The notes under the pieces were generated by a model, which saw nothing but the letters and a program-made list of their open reading frames with translations, was not told where the DNA came from and ran no database searches. The translations under genes and the position numbers were made by a program. 11,322 bases of DNA from Desulfurococcales archaeon (GTDB taxonomy: Archaea; Thermoproteota; Thermoprotei_A; Sulfolobales; Desulfurococcaceae): contig WAON01000101.1 of assembly GCA_015521265.1 (NCBI GenBank), positions 1-11,322 on the forward strand, written 5' to 3'. Positions 1 to 7,541 of this stretch are shown piece by piece (the first letter of the stretch is position 1; each line of letters begins with the position of its first letter).

Positions 1-851
1 ATATTAATGAATTCATCAAGCCTCCTATTCATAGGTTTATATTCTACGGGCTCAGCTAGGCCTTGAATACATTCAACGTTATACTCCCTACAGATACTAC
101 TAACCCTTTCAAATAAACCTCGCCAATCATAATTCTTAACGATACGGATTAAACCGTGTAGTGGATGATTCCTTTCATACATGAATTTTTTAACATGTAA
201 TTTATCGATTAGCACTTTACTACCGGTCTCATAAGCAACCCTAATGATTGATTCAATATTGGACGAGTCATCATTATATCCCGGAATAATTGGGCCTAGA
301 AATATCCATGTCTCCACCCCGGCCTCAGAGATCTTTTTCAACGCATTAATTCGAGCTATTGGTGGGGAAGCCCATGGCTCCATATATCTAGATTTAATAG
401 GATCTAGACTTGTAATAGTAAAACCTACATCAACTTTATCCTTATACTTAACAAGTAAATCGAGGTCTCTGAGGATCAATGAATTCTTTGTCTGGATACT
501 GGTATGGAAACTGTTTATAAGTAGTATTTCAATCGATTTCCTCGTTAACTTATAGATTGCTTCAACTGGCTGGTAGGGATCAGTTATCGTACCTACACCA
601 ACAACTCCCGGGGGATATTTTACGACATCCCTACGGAGAACATCTATGAGATTATCCTTAATAAATACGATACTACCCCAATTCTCCCTTACAACTCTAT
701 ACTTAGTATAGAGTCGAGCATAACAATACACGCAGCCATGGAGACATCCTATGTATGGGTTTAAAGCATAGTCTAGATCAGGTAATCCACTACGAGTTAA
801 AGCCCTACTAACCCTTACATGCCTTATAACCGGCTTAGACCTATATTTCAC
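1..851 (-). CDS. Radical SAM protein, spore photoproduct lyase (SplB/COG1533) family, 3' end cut off by window
   Basis: The frame starts with GTG at 851 and stays open to base 1, giving 283 codons without a stop, so the C-terminus is missing. Residues 31-45 hold NPYIGCLHGCVYCYA. The cysteines at 36, 40 and 43 form the CxxxCxxC motif that binds the 4Fe-4S cluster and S-adenosylmethionine. Further family-like blocks are GTITDPYQPVE (87-97), FTITSLDP (144-151) and GVETWIFLGPIIPG (178-191). This matches the SplB-like radical SAM family, whose founding member reverses a thymine dimer in spores. Most archaeal members have no known substrate, and I do not claim lyase activity. The GTG overlaps the nreA stop by four bases (GTGA), which suggests translational coupling. 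An in-frame TGA lies two codons upstream, so no earlier start is possible. The family call is firm; the function is open. Confidence 0.88.
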   Translation of the reverse strand, partial: MKYRSKPVIRHVRVSRALTRSGLPDLDYALNPYIGCLHGCVYCYARLYTKYRVVRENWGSIVFIKDNLIDVLRRDVVKYPPGVVGVGTITDPYQPVEAIYKLTRKSIEILLINSFHTSIQTKNSLILRDLDLLVKYKDKVDVGFTITSLDPIKSRYMEPWASPPIARINALKKISEAGVETWIFLGPIIPGYNDDSSNIESIIRVAYETGSKVLIDKLHVKKFMYERNHPLHGLIRIVKNYDWRGLFERVSSICREYNVECIQGLAEPVEYKPMNRRLDEFIN

Positions 852-2107
852 TTCTCACCAGCACCAATATATTCAAGTATTGATTTATAATAGAGGATCT
901 TCCTTAGCAAATACGATTTCCCAACCCACTTTTTCGCTCCAAGCTTCGTCTCGCGATCGATAAGCTCTAAGACTTCCCGGAGATCACTAGTTACAAGGAT
1001 AGGCTTAGACTTCAGTAACGCTCTGAGATTCTCCCTCACAAACCATACACCTATAGGTAGGTTAAATCCCGGATAAATTTCTCTTAAAGCTATAACGGTT
1101 GCCTGCCTCTTAATCCTATAGAGATACTCAGCTACTGCTAGCCGAGAAGCATAATAGCATCCACCTATTTCCGGATAAGTTGTTCTACCACCATATTCTT
1201 CATGATCAGCCTCTACAACAACCTCAGAAGGACTGGGATTCCACGTTGAACCAGGCCACCATGCTTCCATCCACTCATAACTCCACTTACCCGGGTAAAA
1301 TACTACTATGAATAGGTTATCATAGAATCTCCTCAGGAAAACCATGATATTATCAATCTCTCTGTAATCCTTTATCTTATCGATTAAGTACTCGGAGATG
1401 ACTGAGTCAACTGCTGTAATACTCCACCTAGTAGGTACTAGTCTCCTATACCTATAGTGTCCTACGGCTCCTATGCTGAGGATTTTCTGTATCATAGAAA
1501 CCGGTATTCCCTCCCTATACAACAATATAATCGCATCACCAGCCTTCAAGTCGAAATCATTATAAACGCTATCAATAGGCTTAGGAATCCTAGGATTACT
1601 GACAACCCTAACTTTTTCCAAAGGAGCCCGAGGACCCTGGGGAGGCTCATATTCACTAAAAGATATTACTGGTCGAGGAGGTTTCTCGAGGACAAGTTCG
1701 ACATCAACGGGTTTAATAGATAATACAACCTCATAAATCTTATCCAGGAAAGAATCCCCCCTACGGGGAGCATCTACATCGATCCTCCTAGAACCAGTGA
1801 TGAGGCTCCACCTATACCCCAGAATATCTTCTAGTTTAAGATCGATCCACTTCTCTGGTAAATCATAAATCGATGTATCACCAGTAACCGGCGGCGCTGA
1901 AGGACCAATATTAACCACCGGATACCCATAGCGACCGACAAATACTGAGGGCGGACTGCTACCAAATAATTCCCGAGAACCGGATACTCGTTTAAGCTTA
2001 TATGATGCAATACGCTTAGCTAGTAGGGGGCAATAGCTAAGACCACACCAACCCCTACCACGGCAAACAGCACAAAGCCTAGGATCAATCCTAAAAGTAG
2101 ACAACAC
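848..2107 (-). CDS. nreA: NreA-type archaeal DNA repair protein
   Basis: This 419-residue protein has the two-part layout of the archaeal Nre family (DUF650/DUF651). An N-terminal zinc-binding knot has cysteines at 12, 15, 21 and 26 (LCAVCRGRGWCGLSYC). Conserved-looking blocks follow: VGRYGYPVVNIGP (57-69), RRLVPTRWSITAVD (221-234) and REIYPGFNLPIGVWFVRE (342-359). In Haloferax, NreA helps repair mitomycin C damage together with UvrABC and binds PCNA through a C-terminal PIP box. I see no convincing PIP box here; the tail reads ILEYIGAGEK. The GTG start is chosen because a TATA-like box sits 27 bases upstream, and GGTGG just before the GTG could serve as a ribosome site. Its last four bases overlap the start of the radical SAM gene, so the two are probably co-expressed. 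Confidence 0.87.
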   Translation of the reverse strand: MLSTFRIDPRLCAVCRGRGWCGLSYCPLLAKRIASYKLKRVSGSRELFGSSPPSVFVGRYGYPVVNIGPSAPPVTGDTSIYDLPEKWIDLKLEDILGYRWSLITGSRRIDVDAPRRGDSFLDKIYEVVLSIKPVDVELVLEKPPRPVISFSEYEPPQGPRAPLEKVRVVSNPRIPKPIDSVYNDFDLKAGDAIILLYREGIPVSMIQKILSIGAVGHYRYRRLVPTRWSITAVDSVISEYLIDKIKDYREIDNIMVFLRRFYDNLFIVVFYPGKWSYEWMEAWWPGSTWNPSPSEVVVEADHEEYGGRTTYPEIGGCYYASRLAVAEYLYRIKRQATVIALREIYPGFNLPIGVWFVRENLRALLKSKPILVTSDLREVLELIDRETKLGAKKWVGKSYLLRKILYYKSILEYIGAGEK

Positions 2108-2127
2108 ACCACCATGAATACTAGGAA

Positions 2128-2139
2128 TTACTTAAAACC
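2128..2139 (-). promoter_or_regulatory. Probable TATA box of nreA
   Basis: On the minus strand this reads GGTTTTAAGTAA. The TTTTAAG core (2131-2137) is centred about 27 bases before the GTG at 2107, the normal distance from an archaeal TATA box to the transcription start. The mRNA would then begin at or next to the start codon. It lies in the 56-base gap after the slipin gene, so nreA may be transcribed independently of the upstream operon. Confidence 0.45.
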
Positions 2140-2163
2140 CGTATTTACCCTATCATCCAAGCC

Positions 2164-3261
2164 TCACTCTTCACTACTCCTCAACAACTCCTTCTCCTCA
2201 GCTGTAAGCTCCTCGGGTTTAAGCCTACGCTTCTTAGCTTCCTCAACAACACGTTTAACTTCAGCCGATAGCTCCTCGTAGCTCGGAATACTGCCGAGAA
2301 CCTCCTCAGGCTTACCGACCAGCTTCACCAGCTTCTCAATATCGATCTCGGGAACCTGCGGAGTCTTAACACCCTTACCGAGATAAGCAGATATAGCTTC
2401 TATAAGCCTTGAAACCTCAAAGGGTACTATTATCTTCGTAGCTTTACCATCAGCCATAGCCTTTAGGGTATCAAGGCTCATAGCAGTTAATGCATGACTG
2501 TGAAGACTAGCGGCTCCAAGGCTTAATATGCGGAGCCTCTGAGCCTCACCCTGAGCCCTAAGAATAGTTGCAAGCCTCTCACCCTCAGCTCGGAGTATCT
2601 TACTCATCCTCTCACCCTCAGCCCTCAATATCTCAGCTGTGCGCTCACCTTCAGCTTTAAGGATTGCAGCTCTCTTCTCACCATCAGCTCGGAGAATAGC
2701 AGCCCTCCTTTCGCGCTCAGCACTAGTCTGCTCCTCCATAGCCTTCTTAACACGCGGACTCGGCTCAACCTCCCTGATCTCTACGGTTTCTACACGAACA
2801 CCCCACTTATCAGTAGCTTCATCAAGTATCCTCCTAAGCTTAGCGTTAAGAGCCGCTCTATTGTAGAGTATTTCATCGAGCTCCATATCACCGATAACAC
2901 TACGAAGCGTTGTCTGTGCAAGTGCTAGTATCGCGGCGCGATAATCTGTTACTTCGAAAAAGGCTTTCTTAGGATCAATCACCCTGAAATAAACTATTGC
3001 ATCAACGGTAACCGGGCTATTATCTCGGGTAATAACATCTTGACGGGGAACATCTACAACCTGAGTCCTCAGATCAATCCGGTGAATAGTGCTTATATGC
3101 GGCGGAACCCAGTGTATACCGGGCCTCAGTATCCCCACGAACCTTCCAAGCCTAATGTATATACCCACTTCCCAAGGCCTAACAACAACAATACCCCTAG
3201 CTATCAAGTATACTATGAGGATCGTTAATAATAGTAGGATTAGGGCCGTTAATGGGTCCAA
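2164..3261 (-). CDS. Slipin / stomatin-like SPFH-domain membrane protein
   Basis: The 365-residue protein opens with one hydrophobic membrane segment (about 5-27). An SPFH/band 7 domain follows (about 24-190), with the stomatin-like blocks VVVRPWEVGIYIRLGRF (25-41), RPGIHWVPP (46-54) and TVDAIVYFRVIDP (85-97). Residues 189-243 are five 11-residue coiled-coil repeats of the form ILRAEGER. An extra acidic, helical tail runs from about 300 to 365; from memory, the Pyrococcus p-stomatin PH1511 is about 100 residues shorter. Slipins form oligomeric membrane rings and are usually paired with an NfeD protein, as here, 41 bases upstream. The TTG start is supported by GGTGG (3269-3273) seven bases before it. 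The family is clear. The cellular role (scaffold or protease regulator) is inferred from relatives. Confidence 0.9.
   Translation of the reverse strand: MDPLTALILLLLTILIVYLIARGIVVVRPWEVGIYIRLGRFVGILRPGIHWVPPHISTIHRIDLRTQVVDVPRQDVITRDNSPVTVDAIVYFRVIDPKKAFFEVTDYRAAILALAQTTLRSVIGDMELDEILYNRAALNAKLRRILDEATDKWGVRVETVEIREVEPSPRVKKAMEEQTSAERERRAAILRADGEKRAAILKAEGERTAEILRAEGERMSKILRAEGERLATILRAQGEAQRLRILSLGAASLHSHALTAMSLDTLKAMADGKATKIIVPFEVSRLIEAISAYLGKGVKTPQVPEIDIEKLVKLVGKPEEVLGSIPSYEELSAEVKRVVEEAKKRRLKPEELTAEEKELLRSSEE
2533..2697 (-). repeat. Five tandem 33-base coding repeats (11-residue ILRAEGER units) in the slipin gene
   Basis: Residues 189-243 of the slipin divide exactly into five 11-mers: ILRADGEKRAA, ILKAEGERTAE, ILRAEGERMSK, ILRAEGERLAT and ILRAQGEAQRL. 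At the DNA level this is a 33-base tandem repeat whose copies differ mainly at synonymous positions, so the protein pattern appears to be under selection. An 11-residue period gives a nearly straight (hendecad) coiled coil. Stomatins have related motifs in this place, but the regularity is striking. Confidence 0.9.
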
Positions 3262-3302
3262 TCCTTTACCACCCAGGGATCAATACTGATATCCTTGTAT
3301 AA

Positions 3303-3779
3303 TTAACCTCTCCTATTTCTAATTGATAAAGGCCTAACTATTAAATGTACCCCCTCGACACCGATAACAACAACCTTCTCCCCAGGCTCGATCACTCGAT
3401 CACTAGTAGCGCTCCAAATATCAGTACCGATACGCACCTTACCCTCCAAACTATCCGGTACAACTTTCTCAACAACAATACCAGTCATACCGATCAATCC
3501 CTCATAACTCTCGGTAACAGGCTTCGATGGCGGGGAAAGCCTACGATAGATCAAGTAAGTAGCATAACCTATTGGAAAAGCTAATAGGAACATTATCCAC
3601 GGAACCCATGGATTATTCAACGCGCCGGGAAACAACATGATTACTAAGCCGTAAATAATAGCTACAGTACCAGGGACTGCGATGAAGAAGCCGGGAGTAG
3701 CTATCTCGATAATTATCAATATAACGCCTATAAGTACTAGTAAAAGCCCTAGATCAATAGGCGTCATAGAATACACCAT
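3303..3779 (-). CDS. NfeD-like membrane protein, short form without protease domain
   Basis: This 158-residue protein has three predicted membrane segments (about 9-27, 33-51 and 58-77). A soluble C-terminal OB-fold-like domain follows (about 94-150): GLIGMTGIVVEKV, KVRIGTDIWSA and GEKVVVIGVEGVHLIVRP. This is the NfeD C-terminal domain layout. Long NfeD proteins such as Pyrococcus PH1510 carry an extra N-terminal ClpP-like serine protease that cleaves stomatin. This one has no such domain, so it is the short form. It lies 24 bases after hisS and 41 before the slipin, so the slipin/NfeD pair appears to be transcribed with hisS. The ATG at 3779 is used; a second ATG four codons later is possible. 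A scaffold role with the slipin is inferred. Confidence 0.85.
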   Translation of the reverse strand: MVYSMTPIDLGLLLVLIGVILIIIEIATPGFFIAVPGTVAIIYGLVIMLFPGALNNPWVPWIMFLLAFPIGYATYLIYRRLSPPSKPVTESYEGLIGMTGIVVEKVVPDSLEGKVRIGTDIWSATSDRVIEPGEKVVVIGVEGVHLIVRPLSIRNRRG

Positions 3780-3803
3780 TATAATCTTCTCTAGCCTAGA
3801 GGA

Positions 3804-5090
3804 TTAAGTTTTTGCTTCGCTATACAGGTATAAGGGTAGGGCTTCTAGGGAAACTTCAACCTGCACACCACTAGACAAGTCCTTAACGCTAACACTGCCA
3901 CTACTATACTCCCTCCGCCCAATTATTAATGCGAAACGGGCAGCCTTCCTACTAGCAAGCCTAACACCCTTACCAATCTTCCCAACCACAACCATCATCG
4001 ACGACAAACCATAATCTTCAAGCAGGGACTTAATCCTCAAACCATATGAGAGGGGGATATCCGTAGATAATATGATGACGGCATCCAAGCCTCGAGAAAG
4101 AGAAAAACCATCCTCTAAGGCGAGTATTACACGGTCAAGGCCGAGGGCTAGACCGGTAAAGTACTCGTAGGGTCCACCATAAACAGTGCTTAAACCATCA
4201 TAACGCCCCCCACCGCCAATGCTGATCCTGAGCTTAGAACTAATAGCTTTATACTCATAGATAAGCCCTGTATAGTAGGCTAATCCACGGACAAGACCGG
4301 GATCATAAACAGCTTCATAGCCAAGCTCTCGGAGACTAGTAATAAAACCTATAAGCCTCTCATTCTCAAAAACAACCCTATCAACATCGACAAGCACATC
4401 CTTATACTCCCGAATAAAAGACTCTAACTCATCAATACTCCGAGACAATAAATCCTTCATAGCCATACCAGCCTCTATACTATACTTCTTCAAAACACTA
4501 ACTGCTTCATCGATCATAGACTTATCAATTAAGTGTAGAACATGATCCTGCACATCAAGCGGTATCCCATAACCCTTCATCAGTGATCTATGAATAGCTA
4601 CATTCCCAACAATATACTTGTGCTTAAGGCCTAAAGCGTCAAGGAAGCGGGAAGCTGTATATGCAGCCTCGAGGTCACCCGATACATCCTTCACACCAAT
4701 AACTTCCAAACCACCCTGCCAGAATTCCCGGTAACGCCCAAACTGTGGTTCTTCGTAGCGGAAGCACTGGGATACATAGTATAACTTTACAGGCTTCACC
4801 TCTCCCCTAAGCTTTCTCAGATAGATCCTTGTAATGCTAGCAGTAACCTCTGGGCGGAGAGCTAATAGTCTACCAGCTTTATCCTCGAACACATACATAG
4901 TCTTCTTGATCTCCTCGCCGCTCTTCTCCTCAAACAACCTATAATACTCTATTGTCGGGGGAAGCACTGGCTGGAAGCCGTGTAGCCGGGAGATGCGGCG
5001 GAACTCGTTGAAGACATACTCATACACATATGCTTCCCTACCAACGATATCCCTAAGCCCCCGGGGTGGATAGTATTCTTTATCACCCAT
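3804..5090 (-). CDS. hisS: Histidyl-tRNA synthetase
   Basis: HisRS attaches histidine to tRNA-His using ATP. The 428 residues show the class II layout. Motif 1 lies near the N-terminus (GLRDIVGREA at 11-20 opens the family-typical start). Motif 2 is FRYEEPQFGRYREFWQ (110-125). The histidine-binding blocks are GLVRGLAYYTGLIYEY (265-280) and IGGGGRYDGL (291-300). Motif 3 is GLALGLDRVILAL (313-325). The C-terminal part (about 335-428) fits the anticodon-binding domain, and the length is normal for the family. The ATG at 5090 lies 19 bases after the stop of the splicing endonuclease subunit gene, so the two are almost certainly co-transcribed. This would join tRNA intron removal and tRNA charging in one operon. 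Confidence 0.97.
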   Translation of the reverse strand: MGDKEYYPPRGLRDIVGREAYVYEYVFNEFRRISRLHGFQPVLPPTIEYYRLFEEKSGEEIKKTMYVFEDKAGRLLALRPEVTASITRIYLRKLRGEVKPVKLYYVSQCFRYEEPQFGRYREFWQGGLEVIGVKDVSGDLEAAYTASRFLDALGLKHKYIVGNVAIHRSLMKGYGIPLDVQDHVLHLIDKSMIDEAVSVLKKYSIEAGMAMKDLLSRSIDELESFIREYKDVLVDVDRVVFENERLIGFITSLRELGYEAVYDPGLVRGLAYYTGLIYEYKAISSKLRISIGGGGRYDGLSTVYGGPYEYFTGLALGLDRVILALEDGFSLSRGLDAVIILSTDIPLSYGLRIKSLLEDYGLSSMMVVVGKIGKGVRLASRKAARFALIIGRREYSSGSVSVKDLSSGVQVEVSLEALPLYLYSEAKT

Positions 5091-5109
5091 AACCAGACAC
5101 CCACATTCT

Positions 5110-5631
5110 CTAGGATTCCTTTGAAGGCTGAATAATAGTAAGCTCGTAATAGGTTAGATCACCTTGGAGGCTGACAATAGCCAACACGGGCTTCAAACCA
5201 TTATCCAAAGCCTTGTCAACAATTAAAGGTATACTCGAAACACCAACCCTCCTACCCTCCTCCAACACGACGACTAGTCTAAGCTCACCATACTTATCCC
5301 TAACAAGAAACTCATTACCACCAAGAACCCTTACACGGCGCCCCCTATCCCTAAGATCCCTATAAACAACTAGGCGGGGCCAGAAAAACTCCTTCAAGCA
5401 TTCATAGTAGGTATTCATAAAGGATTCAAGATCATTGATCTCCATAGAAGAATCCTTGATAGTTATCTTAGACTTCAACAATAAATACGCGATCTCAACT
5501 ATCTCTAAATACAATAAATCACCCACACGCCGGCCGAACCATCTCTTATCCAAATCATTAATAAAAACAGGATCCCTAACAATGCCCCGACACTCTTCAG
5601 CATCAAACTCTGCAACATACTTAGAAACCAA
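5110..5631 (-). CDS. Probable tRNA-splicing endonuclease structural (non-catalytic) beta subunit
   Basis: The C-terminal half of this 173-residue protein follows the archaeal tRNA-intron endonuclease pattern: VYRDLRDRGRRV (89-100), then the ending PVLAIVSLQGDLTYYEL (148-164), which resembles the family's LLIAIVDADGDIVYY. In catalytic subunits a Tyr-His-Lys triad cuts the bulge-helix-bulge. Here the Tyr position is in LGGNEF (103-108), with no Tyr, and no His lies anywhere near. A Lys (K147) is kept. This fits the structural subunit of the crenarchaeal two-subunit enzyme, whose catalytic partner must be encoded elsewhere. The TTG start is preceded by a very strong GGAGGTG site. It is the first gene of the hisS operon. 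The family assignment rests on remembered motifs, without a database search. Confidence 0.7.
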   Translation of the reverse strand: MVSKYVAEFDAEECRGIVRDPVFINDLDKRWFGRRVGDLLYLEIVEIAYLLLKSKITIKDSSMEINDLESFMNTYYECLKEFFWPRLVVYRDLRDRGRRVRVLGGNEFLVRDKYGELRLVVVLEEGRRVGVSSIPLIVDKALDNGLKPVLAIVSLQGDLTYYELTIIQPSKES

Positions 5632-5641
5632 CTCTTTAAAA

Positions 5642-5648
5642 CACCTCC
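5642..5648 (-). promoter_or_regulatory. Strong Shine-Dalgarno site for the splicing endonuclease subunit
   Basis: On the minus strand this reads GGAGGTG, a near-complete complement of the 16S rRNA 3' end, ten bases before the TTG at 5631. It decides the choice of a TTG start and implies a leadered transcript for this operon, unlike neighbours with TATA boxes right at leaderless distance. Confidence 0.75.
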
Positions 5649-5735
5649 AACACTAGTTAACAGTTCATTAATGCTTGATACTAGTAAACACTGATTTTTA
5701 GGAGGAATAATAACTGCTAGGGTAACCTACGTGCT

Positions 5736-5744
5736 TTAAAAAAC
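5736..5744 (-). terminator. Possible T-rich terminator after the DUF996 gene
   Basis: On the minus strand this reads TGTTTTTTA, with six T residues (5738-5743), about 35 bases after the stop of the DUF996-like gene. Crenarchaeal transcription often ends at such T-tracts without a hairpin. It lies in the 145-base gap before the endonuclease/hisS operon, where the operon promoter must also lie. I could not single out that promoter's TATA box. Confidence 0.35.
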
Positions 5745-5776
5745 AGGATTGTTTATTGAATAACTAAGGATTCTCC

Positions 5777-6385
5777 TTAGATAACGGGCTCGCCCATACC
5801 AGCTTCTCCAGTAGTGGGTGGGGGAGCCTCGCCGGGTTTCTTCGGTAGCTCGGTAGGCATTGTAGCCCATGCTATTAACTCGACGATTACACCAGCAATT
5901 ATGAGTATAGCACCGATTAATATGACTAATAGTATCGCGCCGAAGAAGTAGAGTTTACCGGCAAGCCGGAATGTTCCATGGTTAAGTGCTTCAGCTATAC
6001 CGGAATAACTCTTCATTAAGAAGTATGTCCCTATAATCAGCACTATCCACGCTATAACGAGCCATACGAGTATAGCACCAATGATCTTCAATAAATCGGC
6101 TCCACCACCCATGCCCGGGGTGAAGAAGCCCGCTCTACCAATACCCATAGCTAAGATCGTGCTTAATACTCCGACAAAGAATACACCAATAGCAACGATT
6201 GCTAGGACGAAGTATATTATGTAGTTGTTGAAGATATCCGATCTATTAGTCTCCTTAGACACCATGTATACCGCTATTATTACTAGGACTAACCCGACAA
6301 TTGAACCCACTCCTTGGAAGAACCCGCCTATGATCTCAAGGATCACTCCTATAATGCCTAGGATTTTAGCTGTATCTAATCCCAT
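5777..6385 (-). CDS. DUF996-like multi-spanning membrane protein
   Basis: The 202 residues consist of about five hydrophobic segments (roughly 7-24, 27-42, 56-80, 101-123 and 146-174). A hydrophilic, proline-rich tail follows from 177, TELPKKPGEAPPP. Between the second and third segments lies VSKETNRSDIFNNYII (42-57), which resembles the loop of archaeal DUF996 proteins, a family of unknown function. I do not propose a function. The ATG at 6385 is preceded at 26 bases by a TATA-like box, pointing to a leaderless or nearly leaderless transcript. The gene is divergent from mtnA across an 82-base gap that must hold both promoters. Confidence 0.72.
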   Translation of the reverse strand: MGLDTAKILGIIGVILEIIGGFFQGVGSIVGLVLVIIAVYMVSKETNRSDIFNNYIIYFVLAIVAIGVFFVGVLSTILAMGIGRAGFFTPGMGGGADLLKIIGAILVWLVIAWIVLIIGTYFLMKSYSGIAEALNHGTFRLAGKLYFFGAILLVILIGAILIIAGVIVELIAWATMPTELPKKPGEAPPPTTGEAGMGEPVI

Positions 6386-6404
6386 AACACATCTACCACT
6401 GCTA

Positions 6405-6415
6405 TACTATTATAT
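6405..6415 (-). promoter_or_regulatory. Probable TATA box of the DUF996-like gene
   Basis: On the minus strand this reads GAATATAATAG, centred about 26 bases before the ATG at 6385. That spacing would put the transcription start at the ATG. A second AT-rich stretch (6426-6438) lies further upstream and could serve instead. Confidence 0.45.
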
Positions 6416-6435
6416 TCCGGTTTCTTCATATATTT

Positions 6436-6446
6436 TTCCATAAAAC
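6436..6446 (+). promoter_or_regulatory. Possible TATA box of mtnA
   Basis: TTCCATAAAAC is centred about 27 bases before the mtnA ATG at 6468, again a leaderless distance. GGTG at 6459-6462 could act as a ribosome site if the transcript starts earlier, for example from the AT-rich CATATATTTTT at 6427-6437. The two divergent promoters of this 82-base gap lie within about 30 bases of each other. Confidence 0.35.
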
Positions 6447-6467
6447 ACTGATTCTCACGGTGTTAAC

Positions 6468-7541
6468 ATGTTGAACGAGTACCCTTACCCGTTGAAAATC
6501 CGTGCAGTATGGTGGAAGGAGGAAAGTAGAGAGACTTGCTGGATAAACACGCTAAAACTACCCTTCCACGAAGAAATAACTTGTAGCAGTGATCCTGGGA
6601 GGATTGCTAAAGCAATAATCGACATGGAGATACGTGGAGCACCAGCGATAGGTGTAGCCGCAGCATTGGGAATAGCTAGTTACGCGTACACTATAACGAA
6701 TAAACCATTAGAAGAGTATACTAGGCTACTAATCGACGCTATAAACCTATTATGGAACACTAGGCCTACAGCACACAACTTATTCTGGGCTTTAAAGAGG
6801 ATGAAGCAAAAACTACACAGTGGACTGGAAGAGACAACGGATACAGTCAAGCTCGCCGAGAAACTCGAGGAAGAAGCCCTGGCGATCATGGATGAAGATA
6901 TACGTGCTAACATAAAACTGGGGGAGTATGGTGCAGAACTAGTACCCGATAACTCTACGATACTAACCCATTGCAACGCTGGAGCACTAGCAACAGCAGC
7001 TTTCGGAACAGCTGAAGGGGTTATGAGGGCTGCATGGTATAGAGGTAAGAAGATAAGGGTTATAGCGACAGAGACTAGGCCAGTCCTACAGGGTGCTAGG
7101 CTGACTGTCTGGGAGCTTGTAAGAGAGGGTATACCGGTAACACTGATCACGGATAACATGGCTGGATACGTTATTAGGAAGGGACTAGTAGACCTCGTAA
7201 TAGTCGGGGCTGACAGGGTTACGAGGGAGGGATACGTTGTTAACAAGATTGGAACATACATGATCGCATTAGCAGCGAAGCGTAAAGGGATACCCTTCTA
7301 CGTTGCAGCACCAACAAGCACTATCGACCTGGAATCTAGTATTGACGACGTGGTAATCGAGGAGAGGAACCCGGATGAAGTTAGGAAAGTATTGGGGCAC
7401 CCGATAACATTACCGGATGTACCAGCCTTAAACTACGCCTTCGATATAACTGATCCAGACCTCGTAACCGCTATCATAACTGAGAAGGGAGTAATTCATC
7501 CACCATACCCTGAGAATATTCCGAGAATACTTGAACACTAG
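6468..7541 (+). CDS. mtnA: S-methyl-5-thioribose-1-phosphate isomerase (eIF-2B alpha family)
   Basis: MtnA converts 5-methylthioribose-1-phosphate to 5-methylthioribulose-1-phosphate in salvage of the methylthioadenosine left over from polyamine and SAM-dependent reactions. The 357 residues carry the family blocks MEIRGAPAIGVAAA (53-66), NTRPTAHNLFWAL (97-109), LTHCNAGALAT (166-176) with the catalytic Cys at 169, ATETRPVLQGARLT (200-213), VIVGADRVTREGYVVNKIGT (244-263) with the catalytic Asp at 249, and AAPTSTID (280-287). The length and the RPTAHNL block favour MtnA over the shorter ribose-1,5-bisphosphate isomerases and over translation factor subunits of the same superfamily. The ATG at 6468 is supported by GGTG five bases before it. 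The stop overlaps that of the convergent gene. Confidence 0.93.
   Translation: MLNEYPYPLKIRAVWWKEESRETCWINTLKLPFHEEITCSSDPGRIAKAIIDMEIRGAPAIGVAAALGIASYAYTITNKPLEEYTRLLIDAINLLWNTRPTAHNLFWALKRMKQKLHSGLEETTDTVKLAEKLEEEALAIMDEDIRANIKLGEYGAELVPDNSTILTHCNAGALATAAFGTAEGVMRAAWYRGKKIRVIATETRPVLQGARLTVWELVREGIPVTLITDNMAGYVIRKGLVDLVIVGADRVTREGYVVNKIGTYMIALAAKRKGIPFYVAAPTSTIDLESSIDDVVIEERNPDEVRKVLGHPITLPDVPALNYAFDITDPDLVTAIITEKGVIHPPYPENIPRILEH

Noticed and set aside
244..555. A 103-codon plus-strand open frame opposite the radical SAM gene
   Set aside because: It is a shadow of a strong radical SAM coding frame, with no homology that I recognise.
4717..4764. HisRS motif 2 looks odd, with Glu in place of the bacterial Arg (FRYEEPQ) and FWQ for FHQ
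   Set aside because: From memory, archaeal HisRS proteins commonly read FRYDEPQ...GRYREFWQ, so this is normal variation for the domain.
6680..7261. A 193-codon open frame on the minus strand inside mtnA
   Set aside because: It is fully antisense to a well-supported enzyme gene, is rich in Ser/Thr/Val/Ala, as reversed coding sequence tends to be, and has no recognisable motif.
6468..7541. mtnA as a translation initiation factor 2B subunit or ribose-1,5-bisphosphate isomerase
   Set aside because: The length of 357 residues, the NTRPTAHNLFWAL block and the catalytic Cys and Asp contexts fit methylthioribose-1-phosphate isomerase better.
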